This document shows positions 42,971-52,223 of a stretch of 64,000 nucleotides of DNA, piece by piece. The stretch is from CAWAYH01 sp963786195 (lineage in GTDB: Bacteria; Acidobacteriota; Vicinamibacteria; Vicinamibacterales; 2-12-FULL-66-21), in contig CAWAYH010000009.1 of the NCBI GenBank assembly GCA_963786195.1, positions 434,001 through 498,000 of the forward strand, given 5' to 3'. How positions within the stretch are numbered: the first letter of the stretch is position 1; each line of letters starts with the position of its first letter. The notes under the pieces were generated by a model that worked only from the letters and a program-made list of their open reading frames with translations, was not told where the DNA came from and ran no database searches. A program made the position numbers and the translations under genes.

Positions 42971-45394
42971 TCAAGTCCGCAGCGTCTCCATGGGCTCGGC
43001 ACGAAGCGCGCGGCGGATGGGACCGGCCGATGCCAACCCGACGACGCCGGTGAGTGCGGCTGAGGTGGCGAGGAGGGTGATCGGGTCGAACGGCGAGATG
43101 CCGAAGAGGACGCCCGAAAGCAGACGCCCGGCCGCCAGCGCCATGAGCGCGCCCGCGGCGGTCCCGAGCATCGCGGCACGCGCGGTCTCGGACGCCGCCG
43201 TCCAGATCAGCGATCGCGCCTGCGCGCCGAGCGCCAGCCGGATCGCCAGCTCTCGCAGACGCTCGGTGACGCCGCACGCCAGCACACCGTAGAGTCCGAT
43301 GCCCGCGAGCGCCATGGCGAGTACGCCAAAGGCCGCGCCGAGCGCCGCAGCGGACCGATAGGGGTACAGCATCACGTCGAGATACCCGGCGAGCGTCCGC
43401 GCCTCGAAAACGGCGACGTTCGGATCCATCTGCCGCACGAGCCGCCGCATCTCATCCACCACCCTGGCTGGATCACCGGTCGACCTCGCGACGATCCGCT
43501 GCAAGCTCGTGTACCCTGACTGCCACGGCAAGTAGACGAAGGGTTGCGGTGACTCCCCGAGGGACTGAACCTTCACATCCGCCGCGACGCCAACGACGAC
43601 AGCAGACTGCGCGGCATCGAAACGAACGCGACGACCGATCGGGTCCGCGTCTGGCCAGTACTCTCTCGCCGCCGCCGCACTGACGATCGCGACCGCGGGC
43701 CGGCCGGGCTCGGAATCGGCCGGTTCGAACGCGCGTCCAAGTAGCACTGGAATCCCCAGCGCGGCCAGATAGTCATCTCCGATCCGCGCGACCTGTACCG
43801 ATCGCCCTTGCGCCTCGTCGTCGATGGAGACCGTCGCGGACTGATTGCCGTAGAGGTCGAGCGGAAGCCGGCTCGTCGGCGCAGCGACGGTCGCCGTGCC
43901 GTTCTGTTCGAGCGTACGGATGAAGTCCTGATAGAAGCGCACGGCCCGCGCCTCGTCATAGCCGCTCGACCCGAGATTGAGCGCGATGAACGCCGTGCGA
44001 TGGGCGTCGAAGCCCGTCTCGACCGCGTCGGCGCGGGCGAGGCTGCGCGCGAGCAGTCCGGCGGCGGTGACCAGCGCCACACCAATCGCGATCTGCGGAA
44101 CGAGGATAGCCTCGCGAAGCCCGAAGAGTCTGCGCCTGCCGCGCGACGCGCCAGCCAGCATGGAGCCTTCAGCGGGGGTACGCGAAGAGCGGACCGCGGG
44201 CACGATCGCAAACAGCACGGTCGCAAGCGCGGTGACCGCGATCGTGAAAATCGTCACGCGCAGGTCGACGGCCGGCTCGATGGAAATCGGCACGGGCAGG
44301 TCGGGTCGCCAGGAGGCGAGCAGCGAGGCGCACCACCGCGCGATCACGAGGCCGCCGATTCCGCCGAACAGCGAGAGCACCGCGCCCTCGACGAGCAGTT
44401 GCCGGATCACGTCCGCGCGTCGTGCTCCGATGGCCAGCCGGATCGCCATTTCACGCCGCCGCGCCAGCCCGCGCGCCAGCATGACGCCCGCAACGTTTGC
44501 GCAGGCGACGACGAGCACGAGCGCCGAGCCGCTCATGACGACCGCCGCCACCGCGAAGACCGCGCGATCGCCGTCCGGATGAACGATGACGTCCGAGGTT
44601 GGAACGATCTTGAGGCTGCGGCCCGTGTTCGTGTCCGGGTAGTCGCGCTGGAGGCGCGCCGCGATGACGCCCGTTGCGGCTCGAGCCTCCGCGGGCGTGG
44701 CGTCAGGCTTCAACTTCCCCTTCACGAACATCCAGCGCTCGCCGCGATTCGCACGCTGATCGGTCCGCAACGCTCCCATCATCGACACCGGGATCCACAC
44801 GTCGGCGGACACCGCGCGGAACAGCAGGCCAGGGAAGCCGGCGGGAGCCACGCCCACGATCGTGTACGGACGGCCGTTGACCGGAAGGGCCGCTCCGATT
44901 GCGGCTGGATCCGCGTTGAATCGCCGGCGCCAGTAGCGATCGCTGATGACGACCACCGGCTCCCGGGCGGACGTGAAGGGTGACGCGGGACTGAAGTCCC
45001 GCGCTCCCTGCAGGCGCACGCCCAGCAGCGAAAAGTAGTTGGGCGTCACGAGCTCGCCGAACACGATCTCGCTGGCGCGTCCGCCGGTGATCGTGGCCAT
45101 CAGGCCGCTGTAGCCCAGCGCGTCCTCGAGTACACCCGTGCGTCCGGCCACCAGATCCTCGTAGTCCGGAAACGAGAGGCCGTTGAAGCCGGAACCATCG
45201 GCGGCGGAGGTATAGATGTTGACGAATCGATCGGCGTCGCGAATCGGCAGCGGCGAGAGCAGCGCTGCATTGATCAAGGTGAACAGCGTGCCGTTGGCGC
45301 CGATCGCGAGCGCGAGGGTGAGGATGATGGCGGCGCTCGATCCAGGCTTCAGGCGGATCAGACGCAGCGCGTGAAGGACGTGGCTCAGAGCCAT
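42971..45394 (-). CDS. ADOP-family MacB/FtsX-like permease
   Basis: A complete 807-residue membrane protein with two MacB-type halves. N-terminal TM1 GSSAAIILTLALAIGANGTL followed by FTLINAALL; first periplasmic core YFSLLGVRLQGARDFSPA and VVISDRYWRRRFNADPAAIG. First FtsX domain SGSALVLVVACANVAGVMLA with LARRREMAIRLAIGARRADV. Second MacB core in the middle. C-terminal FtsX helices ALGAAFGVLAMALAGIGLYG and LRELAIRLALGAQARSLIWT. This ten-helix-type permease without an attached ATPase is the form expanded in Acidobacteriota; its function (macrolide, lipid or peptide export) is not established. Confidence 0.88.
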   Translation of the reverse strand: MALSHVLHALRLIRLKPGSSAAIILTLALAIGANGTLFTLINAALLSPLPIRDADRFVNIYTSAADGSGFNGLSFPDYEDLVAGRTGVLEDALGYSGLMATITGGRASEIVFGELVTPNYFSLLGVRLQGARDFSPASPFTSAREPVVVISDRYWRRRFNADPAAIGAALPVNGRPYTIVGVAPAGFPGLLFRAVSADVWIPVSMMGALRTDQRANRGERWMFVKGKLKPDATPAEARAATGVIAARLQRDYPDTNTGRSLKIVPTSDVIVHPDGDRAVFAVAAVVMSGSALVLVVACANVAGVMLARGLARRREMAIRLAIGARRADVIRQLLVEGAVLSLFGGIGGLVIARWCASLLASWRPDLPVPISIEPAVDLRVTIFTIAVTALATVLFAIVPAVRSSRTPAEGSMLAGASRGRRRLFGLREAILVPQIAIGVALVTAAGLLARSLARADAVETGFDAHRTAFIALNLGSSGYDEARAVRFYQDFIRTLEQNGTATVAAPTSRLPLDLYGNQSATVSIDDEAQGRSVQVARIGDDYLAALGIPVLLGRAFEPADSEPGRPAVAIVSAAAAREYWPDADPIGRRVRFDAAQSAVVVGVAADVKVQSLGESPQPFVYLPWQSGYTSLQRIVARSTGDPARVVDEMRRLVRQMDPNVAVFEARTLAGYLDVMLYPYRSAAALGAAFGVLAMALAGIGLYGVLACGVTERLRELAIRLALGAQARSLIWTAASETARAAMLGTAAGALMALAAGRLLSGVLFGISPFDPITLLATSAALTGVVGLASAGPIRRALRAEPMETLRT

Positions 45395-45426
45395 GCGGCC
45401 CTATACGGCCGAAAGCCGCTGCGCGT

Positions 45427-46083
45427 TCAATCGGATACGGCGAGCTCTCCGGGAACGATGGGACGGGTGCGGGGCAGGAGCCCACGGCGGGCCATGTTGC
45501 CGACGTAGACCAGGATGCCGACGAAGACGGCCAGCTTGATCGCGTCGGACGCCGGCGTCTGAGGCAGGACTTTCCAGAGCACGCCGATGACCGGCTGCGC
45601 GATGCAGACCGCCCAGACCGAGCCGTAGAAATAGCGGCGTTCGTGCCCTTCGTTCTGGGTGGACGGCCTGACGCGCGGCAGCAGCCCGATCGCGCCGAGC
45701 AGCCCAGACGCCGACGACGATCGGAAAGTACGCGGCGTCGTAGATCTGGCGGAGTCGCCACTCGCCCGTCGCGAGCGCCATGCACCAGGCCGGCGATGTT
45801 CGATCACGGCGAAGGCAATCACCTCGCTCCACGCGAGCGTGTAGCAGACGCGGCGGTAGAGCGGGTTCGGCCGATCTTCGGTGAAGCGGATGATGTAGGG
45901 CCGCGGCTCGACGCCCGGCAGGCGCCCGCGCAGCCCGGCGATGCCCGTGCCCAGGAGCATGACCGCGCCGAGCCAGAGCGCCATGCGCGGGTCGAAGCCG
46001 CGCTCGAACAGATCGAACGTCAGCGGACCGGGCGCGATGAAGAACACCCAGATCCAGATCGGCCAGTGCGCGAGCCGGTACAA
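45427..46083 (-). CDS. Polytopic membrane protein of unknown function, probable frameshifts
   Basis: From TTG 46083: LYRLAHWPIWIWVFFIAPGP, WLGAVMLLGTGIAGLRGRLP, then a frame break between about 45780 and 45705 (middle helix lost in the literal frame), then YGSVWAVCIAQPVIGVLWKV and DAIKLAVFVGILVYVGNMAR, ending GELAVSD. That makes about five helices. The coding pattern seems to extend upstream of the TTG (WIELASDRPIRERNNT), but I saw no better start codon. I do not recognise the family. It lies between two ADOP permease genes, one on each strand. Confidence 0.5.
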   Translation of the reverse strand: MYRLAHWPIWIWVFFIAPGPLTFDLFERGFDPRMALWLGAVMLLGTGIAGLRGRLPGVEPRPYIIRFTEDRPNPLYRRVCYTLAWSEVIAFAVIEHRRPGAWRSRRASGDSARSTTPRTFRSSSASGLLGAIGLLPRVRPSTQNEGHERRYFYGSVWAVCIAQPVIGVLWKVLPQTPASDAIKLAVFVGILVYVGNMARRGLLPRTRPIVPGELAVSD

Positions 46084-46281
46084 GGTGTTGTTGCGCTCGC
46101 GGATCGGACGATCGCTCGCGAGCTCGATCCACTTCGGCCTGCCCGAGCTGACGTCTGTATGAAGGAGGAAGTAGCGGAAAGGTCAACGGTGGGCGAGCGC
46201 TCCGGTCTTCAACTCTAGCACGGGGCCGACTCCTCCGCGGAACCGGGGCCGCGGCCGCCATCGTATACAAGCACAACATCC

Positions 46282-48780
46282 ATGGACACTCTCAGGCAGG
46301 ACATCCGGCACGGCCTTCGTGCGCTCCGCAAGAGCCCGGCCTTCACCCTCACGGTCGTCCTGACGCTCGGCCTGGGCATCGGCGCCAACGCCGCGGTCTT
46401 CAGCATCGTCAACACGCTGCTGCTGCGGCCGCTGCCGGTCTCCGACCCCGACCAATCTCTACGTGCTCGCGTCACGCACCAGGACAACGAGCAGCCGCAC
46501 CGGTCTCGTGGACCGACTTCGTCGACTACCGGGACCGCACCGGTCTGTTCTCCGATCTCTGGCCGCCTACGCCATCGGCTTCGCGGGTCTCAGCGCCGAC
46601 AACCGCGCCGACCGCATCAGCCGTCGCGTACGTCACCGGCAACTATTCTTCTCGATGCTCGGGATTACGCCGGCGCTCGGCCGCCTGATTCAGCCCGGCG
46701 GAAGGCGACGACGTTCGGCGCGGACCCGATTGTCGTCCTCGGACACTCGTACTGGAAGAAGCGCTTCAACGGCGATCCGTCGGTCGTCGGACGCACGGTG
46801 CTGGTCAACGGCCAGCCGTTCACCGTCGCGGGCGTCGTTCCCGAAGCGTTTCTACGGCGTCTACGCGCTCGTCGAGTTCGACGCGTACCTGCCGCTCGGG
46901 ATGATCTTCCGCGAGTCGGCGTACAAGGAAATGATCGAGCGGCGCGACAACCACGAGCTGCGCGTGATCGGCCGGCTGAAGCCGGCCGTTTCGCTGGCGC
47001 AGGCGCAGGCGGCGCTCGACGTGCTCGCGCGGTCAGCTCGAGCAGCAGTATCCGGACACGAACAAGACCGTGCGCGCACGCGTCTGATCCCGGAGACGTC
47101 TCGCGCGCCCGGAGCCGAACACCGCGGACAGCAACCCGTTCGTCGCGGGGGTGTTCCTGCTGCTCGTCGGGCTCGTGCTGCTCGTGGCCTGCGTGAACGT
47201 CGTCAACCTGCTGCATGGTCCGCGCGACGGTGCGGCAGCGCGAGCTGGCGCGTGCGCGCCGCGCTCGGCGCGGGCCGGCGCCGGCTCGTGCGGCAGATGC
47301 TGACGGAGAGCCTGCTGCTGGCACGTCGCGGGCGGCCTGGCCGGCGCGGTCATCGGCCGCTGGACTGAGCGGCCTGCTCGCGCGGATCAAGCTGCCGGCC
47401 GATCTCCCGATCCGCTTCGATCTCGCCGTTCGACTGGCGCGTGTTCGCGTACATCGCGGTGGTCGCGCTCGGCACGGGGCTCGTCGGTCGGCCTGCTGCC
47501 GGCGTTGCGCGCGTCGCGCACGGACCTGAACGAGGTCCTGCGCGAAGGCGGACGCAGCATGGCGGACGGCAGCGAGCCGTCAGCGCCTGCGCAAGCGCGC
47601 TCGTCGTCGCCCAGGTCGCGGTGTCGCTCGTGCTCCTGGTCGCCGCCGGGCCTCTTCGTGCGCAGCGTCCAGCGCGCGCAGTCGATCGATCTCGGGCTTC
47701 GACTCCCCAGCACGTGCTGAACCTCGTCGATGGACGTCTCGCAGCAGGGGTTCGACGAGGCGCGCGGCCGCGCGTTCTATCGGGAGGTCGAGGCGCGCGT
47801 CCGGCCGCTCCCCGGCGTCGAGTCGGTCAGCTACGCGTATTCGGTCCCGTTCGGCTACTACAACTCGAGCGAGAACGTCGAGGTCGAAGAGCATCCGGTG
47901 CCGAAGGACCAGCGGCCAAGCCGAGCGGCCGGCTACAACGTCGTCGGGACCCGACTACTTCCGCACCATGAAGATGCGCGATCGTCCGCGGCCGCGCGTT
48001 CACTCCCCGAAGACGACGAACGGCGCGCTGCGCCGTCGCGATCATCAACGAGCTCATGGCCGACCGGTTCTGGCCGGGGCAGGATCCGATCGGCAAGCGA
48101 TTCCGCACGACAGGCCAACACCACGCAGTGGCTCGAGGTCGTCGGCGTGTCGGGACCGGGCAAGTACAACTACATCTTCGAGGATCCCGGGCGCCTACTT
48201 CTTCATCGCCGATCGCACAGCACGTACCGCGCGCTGCGCGTGCTGCAGCTCCGCACGGCCGGCGCGCCCGAGGCGCTCGCGCCGCGCGGCGCAGCGGGAG
48301 ATCCGGGCGCTCAATCCGGATCTGCCGGTGTACGACGTGCGGTCCATGGAGCGAGATGCTTCGAGGGCCGCAACGGGTTCTTCCTGCTGAAAATGGGCGC
48401 GCTCTTCGGCGGCGGCCTCGGCGTGCTCGGCCTGGTGCTGGCGCTCGTCGGCATCTACGGCGTCGTCTCGTACACGGCGAGTCCAGCGAACGCAGGAGAT
48501 CGGCGTCCGCATGGCGCTCGGCGCCCAGCCGCGCGACATCCTGCGCCTCGTCGTCGGCCAGGGGCTCGCGCTCGTCGGCGGCGGCATCGCCCTCGGCCTC
48601 TGCGCGGCATTCGGCATCTCGCGGCTGCTGGCCAACCTGCTGTTCGGCGATCTCCTCGACCGATCCCGCTGACCTTCGTGCCGCGTCCCGCTGATCCTCG
48701 GGTCGATGGCGCTGCTCGCGTCCTACCTCCCGGCGCTCCGCGCGACGCGCATCGATCCGATGCTGGCCCTGAGGGAGTAA
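46282..48780 (+). CDS. ADOP-family MacB/FtsX-like permease, many frameshifts
   Basis: ATG 46282 reads MDTLRQDIRHGLRALRKSPA with the ADOP start, then FTLTVVLTLGLGIGANAAVF (TM1). After dense indels the fragments keep the family order: VSWTDFVDYRDRTGLFSDL, GNYFSMLGITPALGRL, VVLGHSYWKKRFNGDPSVVG, FLLLVGLVLLVACVNVVNLL, RQMLTESLLL, LVVAQVAVSLVLLVAAGLFV, AYSVPFGYYNSSENVEVEE, MADRFWPGQDPIGKRFRTT, LALVGIYGVVSYTA and ALRATRIDPMLALRE to TAA 48780. Length about 830 residues is normal for the family. Eight or more indels with no missing motif favour read error. Divergent from the small membrane gene; the 198-base gap contains no clear signal. Confidence 0.78.
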
Positions 48781-48860
48781 CGCGGCCAGCCGACCGCTTC
48801 CAGACCGCCCGGGTGACTGTAGTATGCTCTCCCCCGCATGTCTGCCAAGAGAGCGAGTCG

Positions 48861-50618
48861 GTGACGCCGCGCCATGACGTCGTCCTGGTCGGCGGCGGCG
48901 GCGCGGGTCTGCGCGCGGCCATCGCCATCGCGGAGACCAATCCCCGGCTGAGCGTCGCGGTCGTCTCCAAGGTCTACCCGATGCGCAGCCACACCGTCTC
49001 CGCCGAGGGCGGCGCCGCGGGCGTGGCGCGCGCGGACGACAGCCTCGACGAGCACGCCTACGACACCATCTCCGGCGGCGACTGGCTGGCGATCAGGACG
49101 CCGTCGAGGCCTTCGTCAAGGAAGCGCCCGAGGAGCTGCTGCGGCTGGAGCACTGGGGCTGCCCGTGGAGCCGCGAGCCCGACGGCCGCATCGCCGTGCG
49201 GCCGTTCGGCGGCATGAAGAAGATGCGCACGTGGTTCGCCGCCGACAAGACCGGCTTCCACATGCTCCACACGCTGTTCCAGACCTCGCTCAAGTACACG
49301 CAGCGTCACCCGCTACGACGAGTGGTTCGTCACGAAGCTGCTGGTCGACGACGGCCGCGTGCAGGGCGTCGTCGCGATCGAGCTGATGTCGGGCAAGGTC
49401 GAGGCGATCACGGCCAAGGCGGTCATCCTGTGCACCGGCGGCTGCGGCCGCGTCTTTCCGTTCACGACCAACGCGAACATCAAGACCGGCGACGGCATGG
49501 CGCTGGCCTACCGCGCCGGCGCGCCGCTCAAGGACATGGAGTTCGTCCAGTACCACCCGACCGGCCTGCCGTTCACCGGCATCCTGATCACCGAGGCGGC
49601 GCGCGCCGAGGGCGGCTACCTGATCAACAAGGACGGCTACCGCTACCTGCAGGACTACGACCTCGGCAAGCCGGAGCCGAAGCCGGTGCTCCGCAGCATG
49701 GAGCTCGGGCCGCGCGATCGGCTGTCGCAGGCGTTCGTGCAGGAGCTGGAGAAGGGCCGCACGATCGACACGCCCGTACGGCCCGGTCGTCCACCTCGAC
49801 CTGCGGCACCTGGGCGAGAAGGTGATCAACACGAAGCTCCCGTTCGTGCGCGAGCTGTGCCTGAAGTACGCAGAACATCGATCCGGTCACGGAGCTGATC
49901 CCGGTGCGGCCGGTGGTGCACTACATGATGGGCGGCGTGCACACCGACATCAACGGCGCGACGCCGCTGGCCGGCCTGTACGCCGCCGGCGAAGTGCGCC
50001 TGCGTGAGCATCAACGGCGCCAACCGGCTGGGCTCGAACTCGCTGCCGGAGCTGCTGGTCTTCGGCGCGCGCGCGGGCATGCGTCGCCGCCGAGTTCGCC
50101 TCGACGCACGGCAGGACGTCAGCCCGGCGATCGCTGGCGCAGGCCGAGGACGAAGAGCGACGTCTGGAGCAGGCTGTTCCAGCCGCAAGACGGCAGCGGC
50201 GAGCGCATCGCGACGCTCCGCGAGCGAGATGCAGAAGACGATGGAGGAGGGCGCCGGGCATCTACCGCACCGGGCGCGTCGCTCGCGCAAGCCGCCGACG
50301 AAGCTGCGCGAGCTGCAGGAGCGCTTCGGCCGACGTCGCCCTCGACGACCACAGCCGCACGTTCAACACCGAGCGCGTCGCCGCGCTCGAGCTGTCGTTC
50401 ATGCTCGACGTGGCCGAGAGCGATCGTCGACAGCGCGCTGCAGCGCGAGGAGTCGCGCGGCGCGCACCAGCGCACCGATTTCCCGACGCGCGACGACGCA
50501 GCGCTTCCTTGCCGCATTCGCTGGTCTCACCGCAACGCCGACGGCTCGTGCCGGGTCGAGTACCTGCCGGTGACGATCACCCGCTGGCCGCCCGGCCGAG
50601 CGGGTCTACGGGAGGTAG
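48861..50618 (+). CDS. frdA: Fumarate reductase flavoprotein subunit, several frameshifts
   Basis: GTG 48861 reads [20 protein letters not shown] (FAD dinucleotide fold), then [20 protein letters not shown] with the His that binds FAD covalently, [122 protein letters not shown] and [13 protein letters not shown] at the end. Close in order and wording to the E. coli-type FrdA rather than typical SdhA. About ten indels (first near 49091) break the frame. Membrane-attached; reduces fumarate with electrons from FrdB. Preceded by a possible ribosome site, AAGAGAG. Confidence 0.85.
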
Positions 50619-50625
50619 GACTCGC

Positions 50626-51383
50626 ATGGCGGACCGGCATCACGCTGCAGGTCGCGCGCTACCGCCCGGAGAGCGAGACGGCGCGCCGACGTTCCAGGAG
50701 TACGAGGTGCCGCTGCCGCAAGGACTGGGTCGTCCTCGACGCGCTGAACTACATCAAGGACCAGCTCGACGGCACGCTGTCGTTCCGCTGGTCGTGCCGC
50801 ATGGGCATCTGCGGCAGCTGCGGCATGACCGTCAACGGCGAGCCGAAGCTGACCTGCGCCACCTTCCTGCACCGACTACGCGCCGGGGCCGGTCCGCGTC
50901 GAGCCGCTGCGCAACTTCCCGGTCATCCGCGATCTCGTCGTCGAGATCGGCGACTTCATGCGGAAGCTGACGCAGCGTCAAGCCGTGGATCATCCGCAAG
51001 CGAGGAGAAGCCGCTCTCCGAGGGCGAGTACCTGCAGACGCCGGAGGAGCTGGACGAGTACAAGCAGTTCAGCATGTGCATCAACTGCATGCTCTGCTAC
51101 GCGGCCTGCCCGGTCTACGGGCTCGACCCGAAGTTCCTCGGCCCGGCGGCGATCGCCCTGGCGCAGCGCTACAACCTCGACTCGCGCGACGAGGGCGCGC
51201 GACGAGCGGCATGGAGGTCCTCTCCGAGCACGAGGGCATCTGGGGCTGCACCTTCGTCGGCGAGTGCACCAAGGTCTGCCCGAAGCACGTCGATCCGGCC
51301 GGCGCCATCCAGCGCTACAAGCTGAAGGCCGCGGCCTGCGACTGGTGTCAAGTCGTTCCTCATGCCGCGGGGCGGCGCGATGA
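50626..51383 (+). CDS. frdB: Fumarate reductase iron-sulfur subunit, several frameshifts
   Basis: ATG 50626 gives, across indels, MADR, ITLQVARYRPESET, TFQEYEVPL, WVVLDALNYIKDQLDGTLSF and the [2Fe-2S] site RWSCRMGICGSCGMTVNGEP. The second half has ferredoxin-type Cys clusters: MCINCMLCYAACPVYGLDPK, GIWGCTFVGECTKVCPKHVD and AAACDWC for the [4Fe-4S] and [3Fe-4S] centres. EKPLSEGEYLQTPEELDEYK is the usual linker. Transfers electrons from quinol-oxidising FrdCD to FrdA. Starts 7 bases after frdA and overlaps frdC (ATGA). At least four indels. Confidence 0.85.
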
Positions 51384-51809
51384 GCCACGAGCGCCGGCTA
51401 CACCGAGTACCACCCGCGCTGGTACCGGCCGCGCATGTCCACCTACTGGTGGCTGCGCACGCTGGTCGTACCTGCGTTCATCCTGCGCGAGCTGAGCAGC
51501 GTCTTCGTCGCCTGGTTCGTCGTGTTCCTGCTGCTGCTGGTCCGCGCCGTGGCGCAGGGCGACGGCGGCGTACCACGGCTTCCTGCGACTGGTCCGGCAA
51601 CCCGCTGCGTGCTCGCTGCTCAACGTCGTCAGCCTGCTCTTCGTCGTCTTCCACGCGGTCACCTGGTTCAACCTGGCGCCGAAGGCGATGGTGGTGCAGG
51701 TGGGCGGCAAGCGCGTGCCCGGCCGTGCTGCATCGCGGCGTCGCAACTATCGCGGCCTGGGTCGTCGTGTCGGCGCTGTCGTCGCCTGGCTCCTGCCTGG
51801 GCGGACTGA
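51380..51809 (+). CDS. frdC: Fumarate reductase membrane anchor C, frameshifts
   Basis: ATG 51380: MSHERR then YTEYHPRWYRPRMSTYWWLR, matching the FrdC opening YVRPMTSTWW. Three helices follow: LSSVFVAWFVVFLLLLVRAV, NVVSLLFVVFHAVTWFNLAP and a last one (AWVVVSAL then VAWLL) read in different frames, with TWFNLAPKAMVVQVGGKRVP between them, as in FrdC TWFELAPKA. About three indels. Anchors FrdAB and takes part in quinol oxidation, using no heme in this class. TGATG overlap with frdD. Confidence 0.78.
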
Positions 51810-52168
51810 TGGCCGAAAGCGACCGCATCGAGCCGCTCCTGTGGCTGCTGTTCAGCGCCGGCGGCGTGGTGGCGGCGCTGCTGCTCCCGGTCGCTGCTGT
51901 CTTCCTGTTCGGCGCTGGCGTTCCCGCTCGGCTGGCTCTCGCCGCCCAGCTACGAGCACCTGCTCGCCGTGCTGCGCCATCCCGCTCACCCGCGCTGGCG
52001 CTGTTCGTCCTCTGCGTGCTGTCGCTGTTCCACTGGGCGCACCGCTTCCGCTACACGCTCTACGACGGGCTGCAGATCAAGCACCTCAACGAGATGATCA
52101 ACGCCGTCTGCTACGGCGGCGCGATCGTCGGCTCGCTGGTGGCCGCCTACCTGCTGCTGACGCTGTAG
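51809..52168 (+). CDS. frdD: Fumarate reductase membrane anchor D, frameshifts
   Basis: ATG 51809: MAESDRIEPLLWLLFSAGGV, like FrdD EPVFWGLFGAGG, then VAALLLPV, LGWLSPPSYEHLLAVLR and the last frame LALFVLCVLSLFHWAHRFRY TLYDG, corresponding to the FrdD LHRMHHAMHDL quinone-site segment, ending with helix IVGSLVAAYLLLTL and TAG 52168. Two or three indels in the middle. Three helices. Last gene of the frdABCD operon, followed at once by a strong palindrome. Confidence 0.76.
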   Translation: MAESDRIEPLLWLLFSAGGVVAALLLPVAAVFLFGAGVPARLALAAQLRAPARRAAPSRSPALALFVLCVLSLFHWAHRFRYTLYDGLQIKHLNEMINAVCYGGAIVGSLVAAYLLLTL

Positions 52169-52220
52169 GGGTCAGATCTCTGCATTTCAACATTATGTTG
52201 AAATACAAGATCTGACCCCT
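52167..52220. repeat. Long palindrome (hairpin) between frdD and the GH44 gene
   Basis: Outer arms AGGGGTCAGATCT (52167-52179) and AGATCTGACCCCT (52208-52220) are perfectly complementary. Inner arms CATTTCAACAT (183-193 of this kilobase) and ATGTTGAAATA continue the stem after small mismatches. The first base overlaps the frdD stop. It lies between convergent genes (frdD plus, GH44 minus), so a bidirectional terminator is one role. Low local GC versus surroundings and the modular shape also fit a mobile palindromic repeat (REP-like). No T-run is present. Confidence 0.75.
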
Positions 52221-52223
52221 TAC

